From Betaproteobacteria bacterium (lineage in GTDB: Bacteria > Pseudomonadota > Gammaproteobacteria > Burkholderiales > Ga0077523): DNA of 64,000 nt. The position numbers and the translations under genes were made by a program. The notes below the pieces were generated by a model. That model ran no database searches. It saw only the letters and a list, made by a program, of their open reading frames with translations, and was not told the origin of the DNA. Shown here piece by piece: positions 45,201 to 53,663 of this stretch; positions within the stretch are counted from its first letter, which is position 1; every line of letters starts with the position of its first letter. The stretch is from positions 372,001 through 436,000 of the forward strand of contig JADJPK010000004.1 in assembly GCA_016713305.1 (NCBI GenBank), given 5' to 3'.

Positions 45201-46976
45201 GTGAGCACGCACGCGGCAAAGGGGTCCGTCGACTGCCGCCAGCTGCAGCTGCCCGCAGACGTTGATGCGGTGGCGAGCGCCAGCGCGTGGGTCCGGGTGG
45301 TGTGCCAGGAATGGCTCGTCGAGGCGGACCTCATCCATCGGGTGGATCTCTGCGTGAGCGAGCTGCTGACGAACATCGTGAGCCACGGGTTCGCGCGCGC
45401 CGATTCGGGCCGTCGCGTGGAACTGTCGATGGAGTGTGCAGGCGAGACGCTGCGCGTGACGATCGGCGACGACGGCGTGCCCTTCAATCTGCTGGAGCAC
45501 CCGCCTCATGTGCCGCCGTCTTCCCTCGCGGCGGCCCGCATCGGCGGCCTGGGCATCCACCTCGTGAGGTCGTTCGCGGACCGCATCGGCTACGTCCGGC
45601 AGGGCCACCGCAATGTCACCACGCTGTCGTTCGGCCTGCCGGCCCTTCCGCCTGCCGGACAGGCCCATCGTCCTCGCGGCGCCGAGCGCCGACGCGCCCG
45701 GTCGCAGACCGCGCGGGACAACGACGCGGAACGGCGATCCGGCGAAGACCGGCGCCGATACGCGTTCATCGCCGACTTTCCGATCTTCGAGGGCGTCGAC
45801 CCTGCAGCGCTGGAACCTGTGATGAGCCGCTGCGCCATCTCCGATCTCACCGACGGCGAGGTGCTGCTGCGCCCAGGTGAACAGAACCAGTACGTCGCCT
45901 TCGTCATCTCCGGCCGGTTGCGGGTGCACTTCGAATCGCCGGAATCGTCCGACTTCATCGAAGTGCTGGCGGGCGACTGCGTCGGCGAGATGTCGGTGAT
46001 CGACGGCAGCCCCGTCTCTGCCTTCGTGGTGAGTGACCGGAACTGCCGTGCGCTGCTCGTTCCAGGAGAGGTCTTCGTGCAGCAGTTCCTGATCATTCCC
46101 CGGGTCGCCCGGAACGTCATCGGGATGCTGGCAAACCGGATGCGCCGAAACAACCGGATCATCATCGACCGGTACGAGGCGAGCCTCAAGCTGGAACGCC
46201 TCGAGCAGGAACTGGAGGCGGCCCGCGAGATCCAGGCGGGAATGCTGCCGCCCGGCCATGCGTTGCTCGCCGGTGTCCCGGAACTGCAATGCGCTGCCCG
46301 GATGCGTTCGGCGCGCGATGTGGGGGGCGACCTGTACGACGCGTTCTTCGTGGACGCGGACCACGTAGTCATCGCCGTCGGCGATGTGTGCGGAAAGGGC
46401 ATGCCGGCGGCACTGTTCATGGTGAAGTCGGTGACTCTCCTCCGCGGTGAGGCCGTGCAGCGCGCCGGCGGCAGCGCCCTGTCAGCGTCGGCCCTGGTGG
46501 AAAGAGTCAACACCGGTCTGTATCTCAGCATGCAAGGCCGCGCATTCGTCACGCTCTTCTGCGCGATCTACGAGCTGTCGACCGGCCGCCTTGCGTACGT
46601 CAACGCGGGACACAACCCTCCGCTGCTGATCCAGCCGGATGCGCCGCCCGTCAGCCTCGCCCAGCCGCGCAATCTGGTGTGCGGCGTGAAGGAGTGCCTG
46701 TCCTATCGGAGCGGCGAGGTGGTGCTCGAGCCGGGCGCGACGCTCCTGCTGTACACGGACGGGGTCACGGAAGCGTGCTCGCCGTCGGGACAGATGTTCG
46801 GCGAGGAGCGGTTGAGGGAATTTCTCGCGGGAACGTCGACCTCCGACGCGCCCGATGTTCTGGCCGGCCTCTTCGAGGAGGTCGATCGATTCACGGCGGG
46901 CAACGGCGACCACGACGACGTCACGGCGCTCGTGCTGGCGCGCCGGCCACAGCCCTCCGAACGATCAGGACGATGA
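45201..46976 (+). CDS. fused anti-sigma kinase, cyclic-nucleotide-binding and PP2C phosphatase protein
   Basis: This 591-residue protein from GTG 45201 has three parts. Residues about 15-140 are an RsbW-like GHKL ATPase (N-box CVSELLTNIVSHGF, GDDGVPFNL, GGLGIHLVRSF). About 185-310 is a cyclic-nucleotide-binding fold (FPIFEGVDPAALEPV, CVGEMSVIDGSPVSAFV). A short coiled coil (LERLEQELEAAREIQAGMLP) leads into a SpoIIE-type PP2C phosphatase (ARDVGGDLYDAF, GDVCGKGMPAALFM, LYTDGVTEA, DDVTALVL). Kinase and phosphatase for the same STAS protein in one chain, with a ligand domain between, would make a self-contained switch. It overlaps the convergent transporter gene by 12 bases. Confidence 0.92.
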   Translation: MSTHAAKGSVDCRQLQLPADVDAVASASAWVRVVCQEWLVEADLIHRVDLCVSELLTNIVSHGFARADSGRRVELSMECAGETLRVTIGDDGVPFNLLEHPPHVPPSSLAAARIGGLGIHLVRSFADRIGYVRQGHRNVTTLSFGLPALPPAGQAHRPRGAERRRARSQTARDNDAERRSGEDRRRYAFIADFPIFEGVDPAALEPVMSRCAISDLTDGEVLLRPGEQNQYVAFVISGRLRVHFESPESSDFIEVLAGDCVGEMSVIDGSPVSAFVVSDRNCRALLVPGEVFVQQFLIIPRVARNVIGMLANRMRRNNRIIIDRYEASLKLERLEQELEAAREIQAGMLPPGHALLAGVPELQCAARMRSARDVGGDLYDAFFVDADHVVIAVGDVCGKGMPAALFMVKSVTLLRGEAVQRAGGSALSASALVERVNTGLYLSMQGRAFVTLFCAIYELSTGRLAYVNAGHNPPLLIQPDAPPVSLAQPRNLVCGVKECLSYRSGEVVLEPGATLLLYTDGVTEACSPSGQMFGEERLREFLAGTSTSDAPDVLAGLFEEVDRFTAGNGDHDDVTALVLARRPQPSERSGR

Positions 46977-47393
46977 CGGCGCGCGCCACCGGCGAAACAG
47001 CAGGACGCCCGCGACGGTCGACGCAAGGAAGACCCACACCCGCGCATCGCCGAATCCAGCGCTGACGACGGCCGGACCGGGGCAGAAACCGCTCAATCCC
47101 CAGCCTGCGCCGAACAGCAGACTGCCGGCAATCAGACGAGCGTCAACGACCTGCGAATCCGGCACGTGAAAGCGCTCGCCGAACACCGGGCGGGCGGTCT
47201 CCCGGCGGCTCAGTCGATACGCGATGCCGAAGACCGCCACGGCACCGGCCATCACCAATGCAAGACTCGGATCCCACGCACCCGTCACATCGAGAAACGC
47301 GCGCACCTTGGCCGGATTCGTCATCTGCGACACGAGCAGACCGGCACCGAACACGACGCCCGCGATGAATCCCGTCGCAGCCCGCATCGTCAC
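46965..47393 (-). CDS. YeeE/YedE (DUF6691) transporter half, PmpB-like
   Basis: This small membrane protein of about 142 residues has four hydrophobic segments, the first GFIAGVVFGAGLLVSQM and the last two around SLLFGAGWGLSGFCPGPAVV. The cysteine in GFCPGP corresponds to the conserved Cys of YeeE/YedE thiosulfate or sulfur transporters. It starts at GTG 47393 (overlapping the previous stop) or ATG 47387. With its neighbour it forms a two-gene version of the transporter. Confidence 0.88.
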   Translation of the reverse strand: MTMRAATGFIAGVVFGAGLLVSQMTNPAKVRAFLDVTGAWDPSLALVMAGAVAVFGIAYRLSRRETARPVFGERFHVPDSQVVDARLIAGSLLFGAGWGLSGFCPGPAVVSAGFGDARVWVFLASTVAGVLLFRRWRAPSSS

Positions 47394-47812
47394 GATCCCG
47401 ATGTCAGAAAGACCATCACACCGGCCGCCAGCATGAAGCACAGGGTGGCGGCAATGGACCGCTTCGACAGACGTCCCATCCCGCAGACGCCGTGACCGCT
47501 GGTGCATCCGTTGGCCATCTGCGTGCCGAATCCGACCAGTGCTCCCGCGACTGCCGCGCGGCCGTAACCGCCCGCCAGCTCGAATGGCAGCCGGTCGCCC
47601 ACGAACACGCCGGCGGCCAACCCCGTCACGAACAAGCCGAGCAGAAATGCCACGCGCCAGGCCCGGTGACCCCGCTCCCAGGAAAGCAGCTGACCGAGGA
47701 TGTTGGAAACACCGGCGATGCGGCCGATGCCCCACCACAGCACTGCGCTTCCGGCACCGATGAGCAATCCGCCCGCGAGCGCGGACCAGGGTGTGAACTG
47801 GGCCACCGTCAT
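47390..47812 (-). CDS. YeeE/YedE transporter half, PmpA-like
   Basis: This 140-residue protein has about four hydrophobic segments and the conserved stretch GFGTQMANGCTSGHGVCGMGRLSKRS, whose cysteines match those implicated in sulfur-species transport in YeeE/YedE. Together with the overlapping downstream gene it probably moves thiosulfate or a related sulfur compound. No sulfur-oxidation genes are near. Confidence 0.9.
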   Translation of the reverse strand: MTVAQFTPWSALAGGLLIGAGSAVLWWGIGRIAGVSNILGQLLSWERGHRAWRVAFLLGLFVTGLAAGVFVGDRLPFELAGGYGRAAVAGALVGFGTQMANGCTSGHGVCGMGRLSKRSIAATLCFMLAAGVMVFLTSGS

Positions 47813-47937
47813 TCAGAAGCCCTCACGAGGCCCGGCGACGGCCCGACGCATCTTCACAGCTGCACCGGACGGCCGATCACACCGTTGCCACCCGCCTCGC
47901 CCTGGGCCGTCGTCCCGCGCGGCGCCAACCGGAACCA

Positions 47938-49182
47938 TCATTCGGCATTCGCCCTGGCGAGCAGGGCGTGCAACAGCACGTTGCAGCCCGCTTCGAGATC
48001 CTCCGGACGCGCGTTCTCGACCTCGTTGTGCGAGATGCCTCCCTCGCACGGCACGAAGATCATCGCGGTCGGCGCCACCTGGGCGAGATACACGGCATCG
48101 TGTCCCGCGCCGCTCACGACTTCCATGTGGCTGAGTCCGAGCCCCTGCGCGGCCTTCCTGACCGCTTCGACCATGAAGGGATCGAACCGCGTGGGCGCGA
48201 AACGGGAGATATCCGCCAGCGAGAGGGTCGTGCCGGATTCGTGCGCGATCTCCTCACAGGCGGCACGCACGGCAGCCTCCATGGCGTCCAGTCCTTCCGT
48301 GGTCGCGTGGCGGATATCGATGGAAAAGACCACTTCACCCGGGACCACGTTGATCGAATTGGGCTTCACCTGCAGATAGCCGACCGTTCCCCGCCCGTGA
48401 GGTGCGTGGGATACCGCGATGCCGTGCACGCGGTCCACGACACGGGCGGCGGCCAGGAGGGCGTCGCGGCGCAGATTCATCGGAGTGGGGCCGGCATGGG
48501 AGTCCTGCCCCGTGGCCGTCACCTGCAGCCAGCGCAGCCCCATGACGCCCGTGACGACGCCGATGGTGGTACCGGTGTTCTCCAGAATGGGGCCCTGCTC
48601 GATGTGAGCCTCGAAGTAGGCGCCCACCGGACGCGCGCCGCAGGGCTCGGTGCCGGCATAGCCGATACGGCGCAATTCGTCGCCGACGCGCTTGCCTTCG
48701 AGATCCGACCTGCCCAGGACCACGTCGAGGTCGAAGACGCCAGCGAATGCGCCGGAACCCATCATGACCGGCTGGAAGCGCGTGCCTTCCTCGTTCGTCC
48801 AGACGGCCAGCTCCAACGGTGCCGCGGTCGTGACACCGTGCTCATCGAGGCAGCGGATGACCTCCAGCGCCGCCAGAACGCCATAGTTGCCGTCGAACTT
48901 GCCCCCTGAAGGCTGCGTGTCGATATGGCTTCCGGCGATGACGGGCAGACGCGAAGCGTCGGTCCCCGCGCGCCGCGCAAAGATGTTGCCGATGCGGTCC
49001 ACGCTCACCGCAAGGCCGGCTTCCCTGCACCAGCGGACGACCAGATCGCGTCCCTGGCGGTCGGCATCCGTCAGCGCGAGGCGGCGCACGCCGCCCTTGG
49101 GCGTCGCACCGATCTCGGCGAGCGTCATGAGGCTGTCCCACAGCCGGGCGCCATTGACGCGGAGCGATTCGTGCGCACTCAT
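47938..49182 (-). CDS. M20 family amidohydrolase (N-carbamoyl-amino-acid hydrolase/allantoate type)
   Basis: This 414-residue zinc hydrolase of the HyuC/AmaB/allantoate amidohydrolase group starts at ATG 49182. Metal ligands are in GSHIDTQPSGGKFDGNYG, WTNEEGTRFQPVM, HIEQGPILE and ISHNEVENA; the dimer-domain segment TGQDSHAGPTPMN is typical. It removes a carbamoyl or ureido group, but the true substrate is not evident. Its ATG overlaps the stop of the GMC oxidoreductase upstream (ATGA), so the two are co-expressed. Confidence 0.88.
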   Translation of the reverse strand: MSAHESLRVNGARLWDSLMTLAEIGATPKGGVRRLALTDADRQGRDLVVRWCREAGLAVSVDRIGNIFARRAGTDASRLPVIAGSHIDTQPSGGKFDGNYGVLAALEVIRCLDEHGVTTAAPLELAVWTNEEGTRFQPVMMGSGAFAGVFDLDVVLGRSDLEGKRVGDELRRIGYAGTEPCGARPVGAYFEAHIEQGPILENTGTTIGVVTGVMGLRWLQVTATGQDSHAGPTPMNLRRDALLAAARVVDRVHGIAVSHAPHGRGTVGYLQVKPNSINVVPGEVVFSIDIRHATTEGLDAMEAAVRAACEEIAHESGTTLSLADISRFAPTRFDPFMVEAVRKAAQGLGLSHMEVVSGAGHDAVYLAQVAPTAMIFVPCEGGISHNEVENARPEDLEAGCNVLLHALLARANAE

Positions 49183-50801
49183 CGTCCGCGATTCTCCTCG
49201 ATGATGAAAGCGGAGCCCTTCTCGGCGATCATGACCGTGGGCGCGTTGGTGTTGCCCGACGTGATCGTGGGCATCACGGAAGCGTCGATCACGCGCAGGG
49301 CGTCGATGCCGTGAACGCGCAGGCGGTCGTCCACCACCGCGGCGGCGTCGCGACCCATCTTGCACGTGCCGACGGGATGGAAGATGGTCGTGCCCAGCTC
49401 GCCGGCGGCGGCGATCAGCTCCTCCTCGCTCTGCACGGCCGGCCCGGGCCGGTATTCCTCGGGCAGGAAGCGCTGCAGCGCCTTCGCTGCCATGATCCGG
49501 CGGGTGAAACGGATGCTGCCGGACGCGACCTGCCGGTCCTCCTCCGTGGACAGATAGTTCGGATCGATCACCGGCGCTGCCATGGGGTCGGGCCCGTCGA
49601 TGTGCACCGATCCACGGCTGGATGGCCGCAGATTGCACACCGAAGGCGTGATGGCGCGGAACGGATGCAGGGGTTCGCCGAACTTGTCGAGCGAAAGCGG
49701 CTGCACGTGCCACTCGATGTTCGCGGAAGGCTGTGCCGGATCGCTGCGCGCAAAGGCGCCGAGTTGCGATGGCGGCATCGTGAGCGGGCCTGTCCTGAAC
49801 AGAAAATACTCCGCGCCCATCAGCGCCTTCCCGAAGAGGGAGTTGGCCCGCTCGTTCAGCGTCGTGACGTTGGACACCTTGTACTGGATGCGGATCTGGA
49901 GATGGTCCTGCAGGTTCTCGCCCACACCCGGAAGCGCATGGACGACCGGCACGCCATGGCGCGAAAGCCGTTCCGGACTTCCCACGCCCGAGAGCTGCAG
50001 GATCTGCGGCGAACCGATGGCACCGGCCGCAAGAACAACCTCGCGCGTCGCTGCGATCTCGCGGGGCGTGCCGTCGCTCAGGCGCAGTGCCACCCCGGTC
50101 GCTCTGGGACGGCCGGCGCTGCGGTCGAATCGAACGGCCAGCGTGTGGGCGTTGAGCTGGATGTCCAGATTCGTGCGATGCTCGACCGGCCGGAGGAATG
50201 CGCGGGTCGCGCTCCACCGCACGCCCTTGCGCTGGTTCATCTGGAAGTAGGCGTTGCCGAAGTTGTCGCCGCGGTTGAACTCCGCGATCCTGGGAATGCC
50301 GCACTCCTCGGCCGCTTCCCGCCACGCGTCGAGGATCTCCCACGACACGCGCCTTTCCTCCACGCGCAATTCCCCGCCTGCACCGTGGAACTCGTCGGCG
50401 CCATGGACGTAGTCCTCGCTCTTCTTGAACACGGGCAGCACGTCGTCCCAGCCCCAACCCTGGTTACCGAGCGAAGCCCAGTGATCGTAGTCGCTGCGCT
50501 GCCCGCGCATGTAGATCATGGCGTTGATCGACGAGCACCCGCCGATCACCTTGCCCCTCGCGTAGCCGATGCTCCGGCCGTTGAGTCCCTTCTGGGGCGA
50601 CGTCTTGAAACACCAGTCCGTGCGCGGATTGGCGATGGTGTAGAGATAGCCGACCGGGACGTGGATCCAGAAGTAGTCGTCGTTGCCGCCTGCTTCCACG
50701 AGCAGCACCCGCTTCGACGGATCGGCCGACAGCCGATTGGCGAGAACGCAGCCGGCGGTGCCTGCGCCGATGATCACGTAGTCGTAGGTGTTCGGATCCA
50801 T
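49179..50801 (-). CDS. GMC family FAD-dependent oxidoreductase (choline dehydrogenase-like)
   Basis: From ATG 50801 it has 540 residues. The FAD-binding N-terminus is DYVIIGAGTAGCVLANRL. The two GMC signatures are seen at GKVIGGCSSINAMIYMRG and GAIGSPQILQLSGVG. The active-site His lies in FHPVGTCKMG and the Asn in SGNTNAPTVM. It oxidises an alcohol group; choline is only one possibility, since no betaine aldehyde dehydrogenase is adjacent. A LysR gene lies 205 bases upstream on the same strand. Confidence 0.9.
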   Translation of the reverse strand: MDPNTYDYVIIGAGTAGCVLANRLSADPSKRVLLVEAGGNDDYFWIHVPVGYLYTIANPRTDWCFKTSPQKGLNGRSIGYARGKVIGGCSSINAMIYMRGQRSDYDHWASLGNQGWGWDDVLPVFKKSEDYVHGADEFHGAGGELRVEERRVSWEILDAWREAAEECGIPRIAEFNRGDNFGNAYFQMNQRKGVRWSATRAFLRPVEHRTNLDIQLNAHTLAVRFDRSAGRPRATGVALRLSDGTPREIAATREVVLAAGAIGSPQILQLSGVGSPERLSRHGVPVVHALPGVGENLQDHLQIRIQYKVSNVTTLNERANSLFGKALMGAEYFLFRTGPLTMPPSQLGAFARSDPAQPSANIEWHVQPLSLDKFGEPLHPFRAITPSVCNLRPSSRGSVHIDGPDPMAAPVIDPNYLSTEEDRQVASGSIRFTRRIMAAKALQRFLPEEYRPGPAVQSEEELIAAAGELGTTIFHPVGTCKMGRDAAAVVDDRLRVHGIDALRVIDASVMPTITSGNTNAPTVMIAEKGSAFIIEENRGR

Positions 50802-51006
50802 CCGCTCTTCTTGCAGCTTTCGTTGCCTGTCGCCCGGGCCCCTGAATGGCGACATGTTCGCGGCCGCGTGCGGCGCGGTCTCCCCAGGGCGGCCCGATGT
50901 TAACCCGAATGTCCCGGCCGGCCTTGGTCCGGTGTCGATATCCGCACCTGCAACTCCAATGGCCCCCGGCCTCGAGAAACGGAGACACGCGGCCCGACAT
51001 CCGTCG

Positions 51007-51942
51007 CTACGCAGGATCCCGCGCACCCGCGGCCGGTGGCCCCTGGGGGTCCCTCGCGACCTCGGCAAGCAGCCAGTCACGAAACGCCGCGATCGGGGGC
51101 ACGTCGGCCTGTGCCTTTCTGCCACAGAGAAAGTGGAGTGGCCGGCAGATCGCCCGGAGCCCCGTCCCGCCCGCCGGCACCAGCGTGCCCCGCGTCAATT
51201 CCTCTTCCGCGAAACGCGTGCTCTCCAGTGCGATTCCCAGCCCTTGCTCCGCGGCCGCGACCGCAAGGGCACCGCGGTCGAAGGAGGGACCCGCGGCCTG
51301 TGCCGGCACCTTGATCCCATTGGCTTCGAACCAGTCGGACCAGCGTACCGGGCTCACGGTGGATTCGATGAGCGCCGTTCTGTCCCCGGGCCCGACGCGA
51401 GAAAGGTCGGCCTCGCGTGCGACATGCGGCGCCGCCAGGGGCTCGATGCGCTCGTCGCCCAGCGGCAGCACGAGGATGCTGGCGCCAGCCGGCGCCTCGC
51501 CGTAGACGATGGCGAGATCGACGTCGTCCATGCGCGCAAGATCGACCGGATCCGCGCTGGCGAACATCCTGAGATTCACCGCGGGATGTGCCCGCAGGAA
51601 TGCGGCCAGACGCGGTCCGAGCCATTTGGATGCGAAGGACGGAGCACAACGCAGCACGAGAGTCTGCCGCCCTGGACCTGGCATGAGTTCGTTGCAGGCG
51701 GCTTCGATGACATCGAGCGCACCCGACAGGCGCGAGAGCAGACGCTGTCCGTCGCTGGTGAGTTCGACCTGGCGGTTGTGGCGGACGAACAGCGGCTTGC
51801 CGAAATGGCTTTCCAGCGCCCGAATCTGGTGACTCACGGCCGACGGCGTCAGGTGAAGTTCGGCACCGGCGAGCTGGAAGCTCTCCAGGCGGGCCGCGGC
51901 CTCGAAGGCCCGCAGGGCACTGAAACTCGGAATGCGGCGCAC
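51007..51942 (-). CDS. LysR family transcriptional regulator (GcvA-like subgroup)
   Basis: This 311-residue regulator starts at GTG 51942 with RRIPSFSALRAFEAAARLES, a winged helix-turn-helix (LTPSAVSHQIRALESHFG), and a periplasmic-binding-protein-like effector domain. The N-terminal pattern resembles the GcvA/AmpR subgroup. It is divergent from an alcohol dehydrogenase gene (239 bases between) and upstream of the GMC and M20 genes, and so is the likely regulator of one or both units. Confidence 0.92.
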   Translation of the reverse strand: MRRIPSFSALRAFEAAARLESFQLAGAELHLTPSAVSHQIRALESHFGKPLFVRHNRQVELTSDGQRLLSRLSGALDVIEAACNELMPGPGRQTLVLRCAPSFASKWLGPRLAAFLRAHPAVNLRMFASADPVDLARMDDVDLAIVYGEAPAGASILVLPLGDERIEPLAAPHVAREADLSRVGPGDRTALIESTVSPVRWSDWFEANGIKVPAQAAGPSFDRGALAVAAAEQGLGIALESTRFAEEELTRGTLVPAGGTGLRAICRPLHFLCGRKAQADVPPIAAFRDWLLAEVARDPQGPPAAGARDPA

Positions 51943-52181
51943 GGCGATTCGAGGAAAGGTCGTGATTGACGAGTAAGTCCGGAATTCCGGGCAGCGGATG
52001 AATCCGATTCACCCGAGGACAAAAAGGAGTCGTTTGTCGCTGCGATTCGCGGCTCGCATTCTCTCACCATCGCGGGATGACCGGACCGAACCACGTCCGC
52101 ATCCCGCTTTCTGCCGCTCGGGGTCCGACGGTTCGCCGCGGGCCCCGGCTCACAAGAACCTGCCCGGAGGAATCGCACAAC

Positions 52182-53357
52182 ATGAGCCTGCCCATCAAAC
52201 GCGCCACGTCGGTCCGTGTGGCCACCTTCGCCGGTCCCGGCGCGAGCCCCGTCATCCGGACGGTGCCCTGGCCCGACGTGCCGAAGAACGCCGCGGTCCT
52301 CCAGGTCGGCGCCTGCGGGGTGTGCGGCACCGATCAGCACATCCTCAAGGGCCACTGGCCGAAGCCACTTCCCTGGCCCTTCACCCTGGGGCACGAGGTG
52401 GGAGGCGTGATCGTCGAGAAAGGTCCGGAACTGGACGCCGACTTCATGGGGAAACCTCTGGAGGTCGGCTCACGCGTGATGATTCCTCCGCTCATGCCCT
52501 GCGGCCGCTGCTACTACTGCGTCCACTATCCGGAGACGGCCAACAAGTGCCTGACGCCGGTCTACTACGGCCGGTATCTGGGCTTCGACAAGGCACCCCA
52601 CATGTGGGGCGGCTGGGCGGAATACATCTACGTCGATCTGGACATGCTTCCCGGCACCAAGATCTACAAGCTCCCCGACGACATGAGCCTGCGCCTCGGG
52701 TCCTTGTCCGAGCCACTCACCTCGGCGATGCGAGGGTTCAACCGTGCCATCAGGGCTGGCAGCTTCAAGTGGGGCGATACGGTCGTCATCCAGGGCTCGG
52801 GCCCCATCGGGATTCTCGCAGTGGCGGCTGCCCAGGAGATGGGAGCGGGACGCGTGATCTGCGTGGGCGCGCCCGAGAATCCACGCCTCGCGCTCGCCCG
52901 GAGGTTCGGTGCGGAGGAGACGGTGGACATCCAGGAATACACGACATCGGAAGCGCGCATCGCCCGCGTGCGCGAGATCGTGGGCGGCTTCGGTGCGGAC
53001 GTCGTCATGGACTGCTCGGGTCATCCGTCCGCCGGCCCCGAAGGCATCGAGTTCCTGCGTGACGGCGGCACGTACATCGAGATGGGCCAGTTCACGGACG
53101 CGGGAAGCGTCACCACCAATTGGCACCGGTTCTGCACCAAGGACATCAATCTGCTGGGATCGTGGGGATTCACGGGCAACGATCTGGCCCTTGGCGTGGA
53201 CATGCTCTACCGCACCCGCGACAAGTATCCCTGGCTCGCGATCCAGACCGTCTACCCGTTCTCCGAAGAGGGCGTGTCCCAGGCAGTGCAGGACGCCATG
53301 GCCATGAAGACCGTGAAGTCGACCATCGTTCCGTTTCCCGAACTGGTCCAGGACTGA
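52182..53357 (+). CDS. zinc-dependent medium-chain alcohol dehydrogenase
   Basis: This 391-residue enzyme starts at ATG 52182, about 10 bases after GGAGGAA. The catalytic zinc residues are in CGVCGTDQHILKG and TLGHEVGG, the structural-zinc cysteines in CGRCYYCVHYPETANKC, and the NAD(P) loop is VVIQGSGPIGILA. The inserted segment around KAPHMWGGWAEY is typical of larger MDR members. Substrate is unknown; the divergent LysR gene probably controls it. Confidence 0.9.
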   Translation: MSLPIKRATSVRVATFAGPGASPVIRTVPWPDVPKNAAVLQVGACGVCGTDQHILKGHWPKPLPWPFTLGHEVGGVIVEKGPELDADFMGKPLEVGSRVMIPPLMPCGRCYYCVHYPETANKCLTPVYYGRYLGFDKAPHMWGGWAEYIYVDLDMLPGTKIYKLPDDMSLRLGSLSEPLTSAMRGFNRAIRAGSFKWGDTVVIQGSGPIGILAVAAAQEMGAGRVICVGAPENPRLALARRFGAEETVDIQEYTTSEARIARVREIVGGFGADVVMDCSGHPSAGPEGIEFLRDGGTYIEMGQFTDAGSVTTNWHRFCTKDINLLGSWGFTGNDLALGVDMLYRTRDKYPWLAIQTVYPFSEEGVSQAVQDAMAMKTVKSTIVPFPELVQD

Positions 53358-53663
53358 GCACAGGCGTTGGCTGCCTGCCCGATCGGCGCAGGCAGCCGGA
53401 GGCCCTGCCTGCTCTGGCGAACGCCTTCGGCTGCCGGTCTTCGGCCGCCGCGAAGCGAGCAGGGCGTCCGCGGCAAGCCAGCCCGTCGCGGAACCCGGAA
53501 CCGGCGCCGCAGCGAGGGACCATGGTCCCGGCGAAGACGACCCGGCGCCGGACGCCGAGAGTCTGCCGACGGGACGGCCGCCGGGTGGCTGGAGGGATGC
53601 CGGGAACGGGCTCGCTCACCCCTGCACTGCTCAGGGTGATGCGGCAGGACGGATGCCGCGACC
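53358..53663. other. intergenic stretch between convergent genes
   Basis: These 306 GC-rich bases lie between the alcohol dehydrogenase and the GGDEF gene, whose stops face each other. No supported gene, tRNA or clear terminator is seen; GC-rich complementary stretches around 53395-53480 could form hairpins, but none has a T-run. Confidence 0.5.

Noticed and set aside
47938..50457. A single 839-codon fused GMC/M20 protein
   Set aside because: The open frame upstream of the M20 ATG is out of phase with the GMC protein, which has its own complete frame ending on an ATGA overlap.
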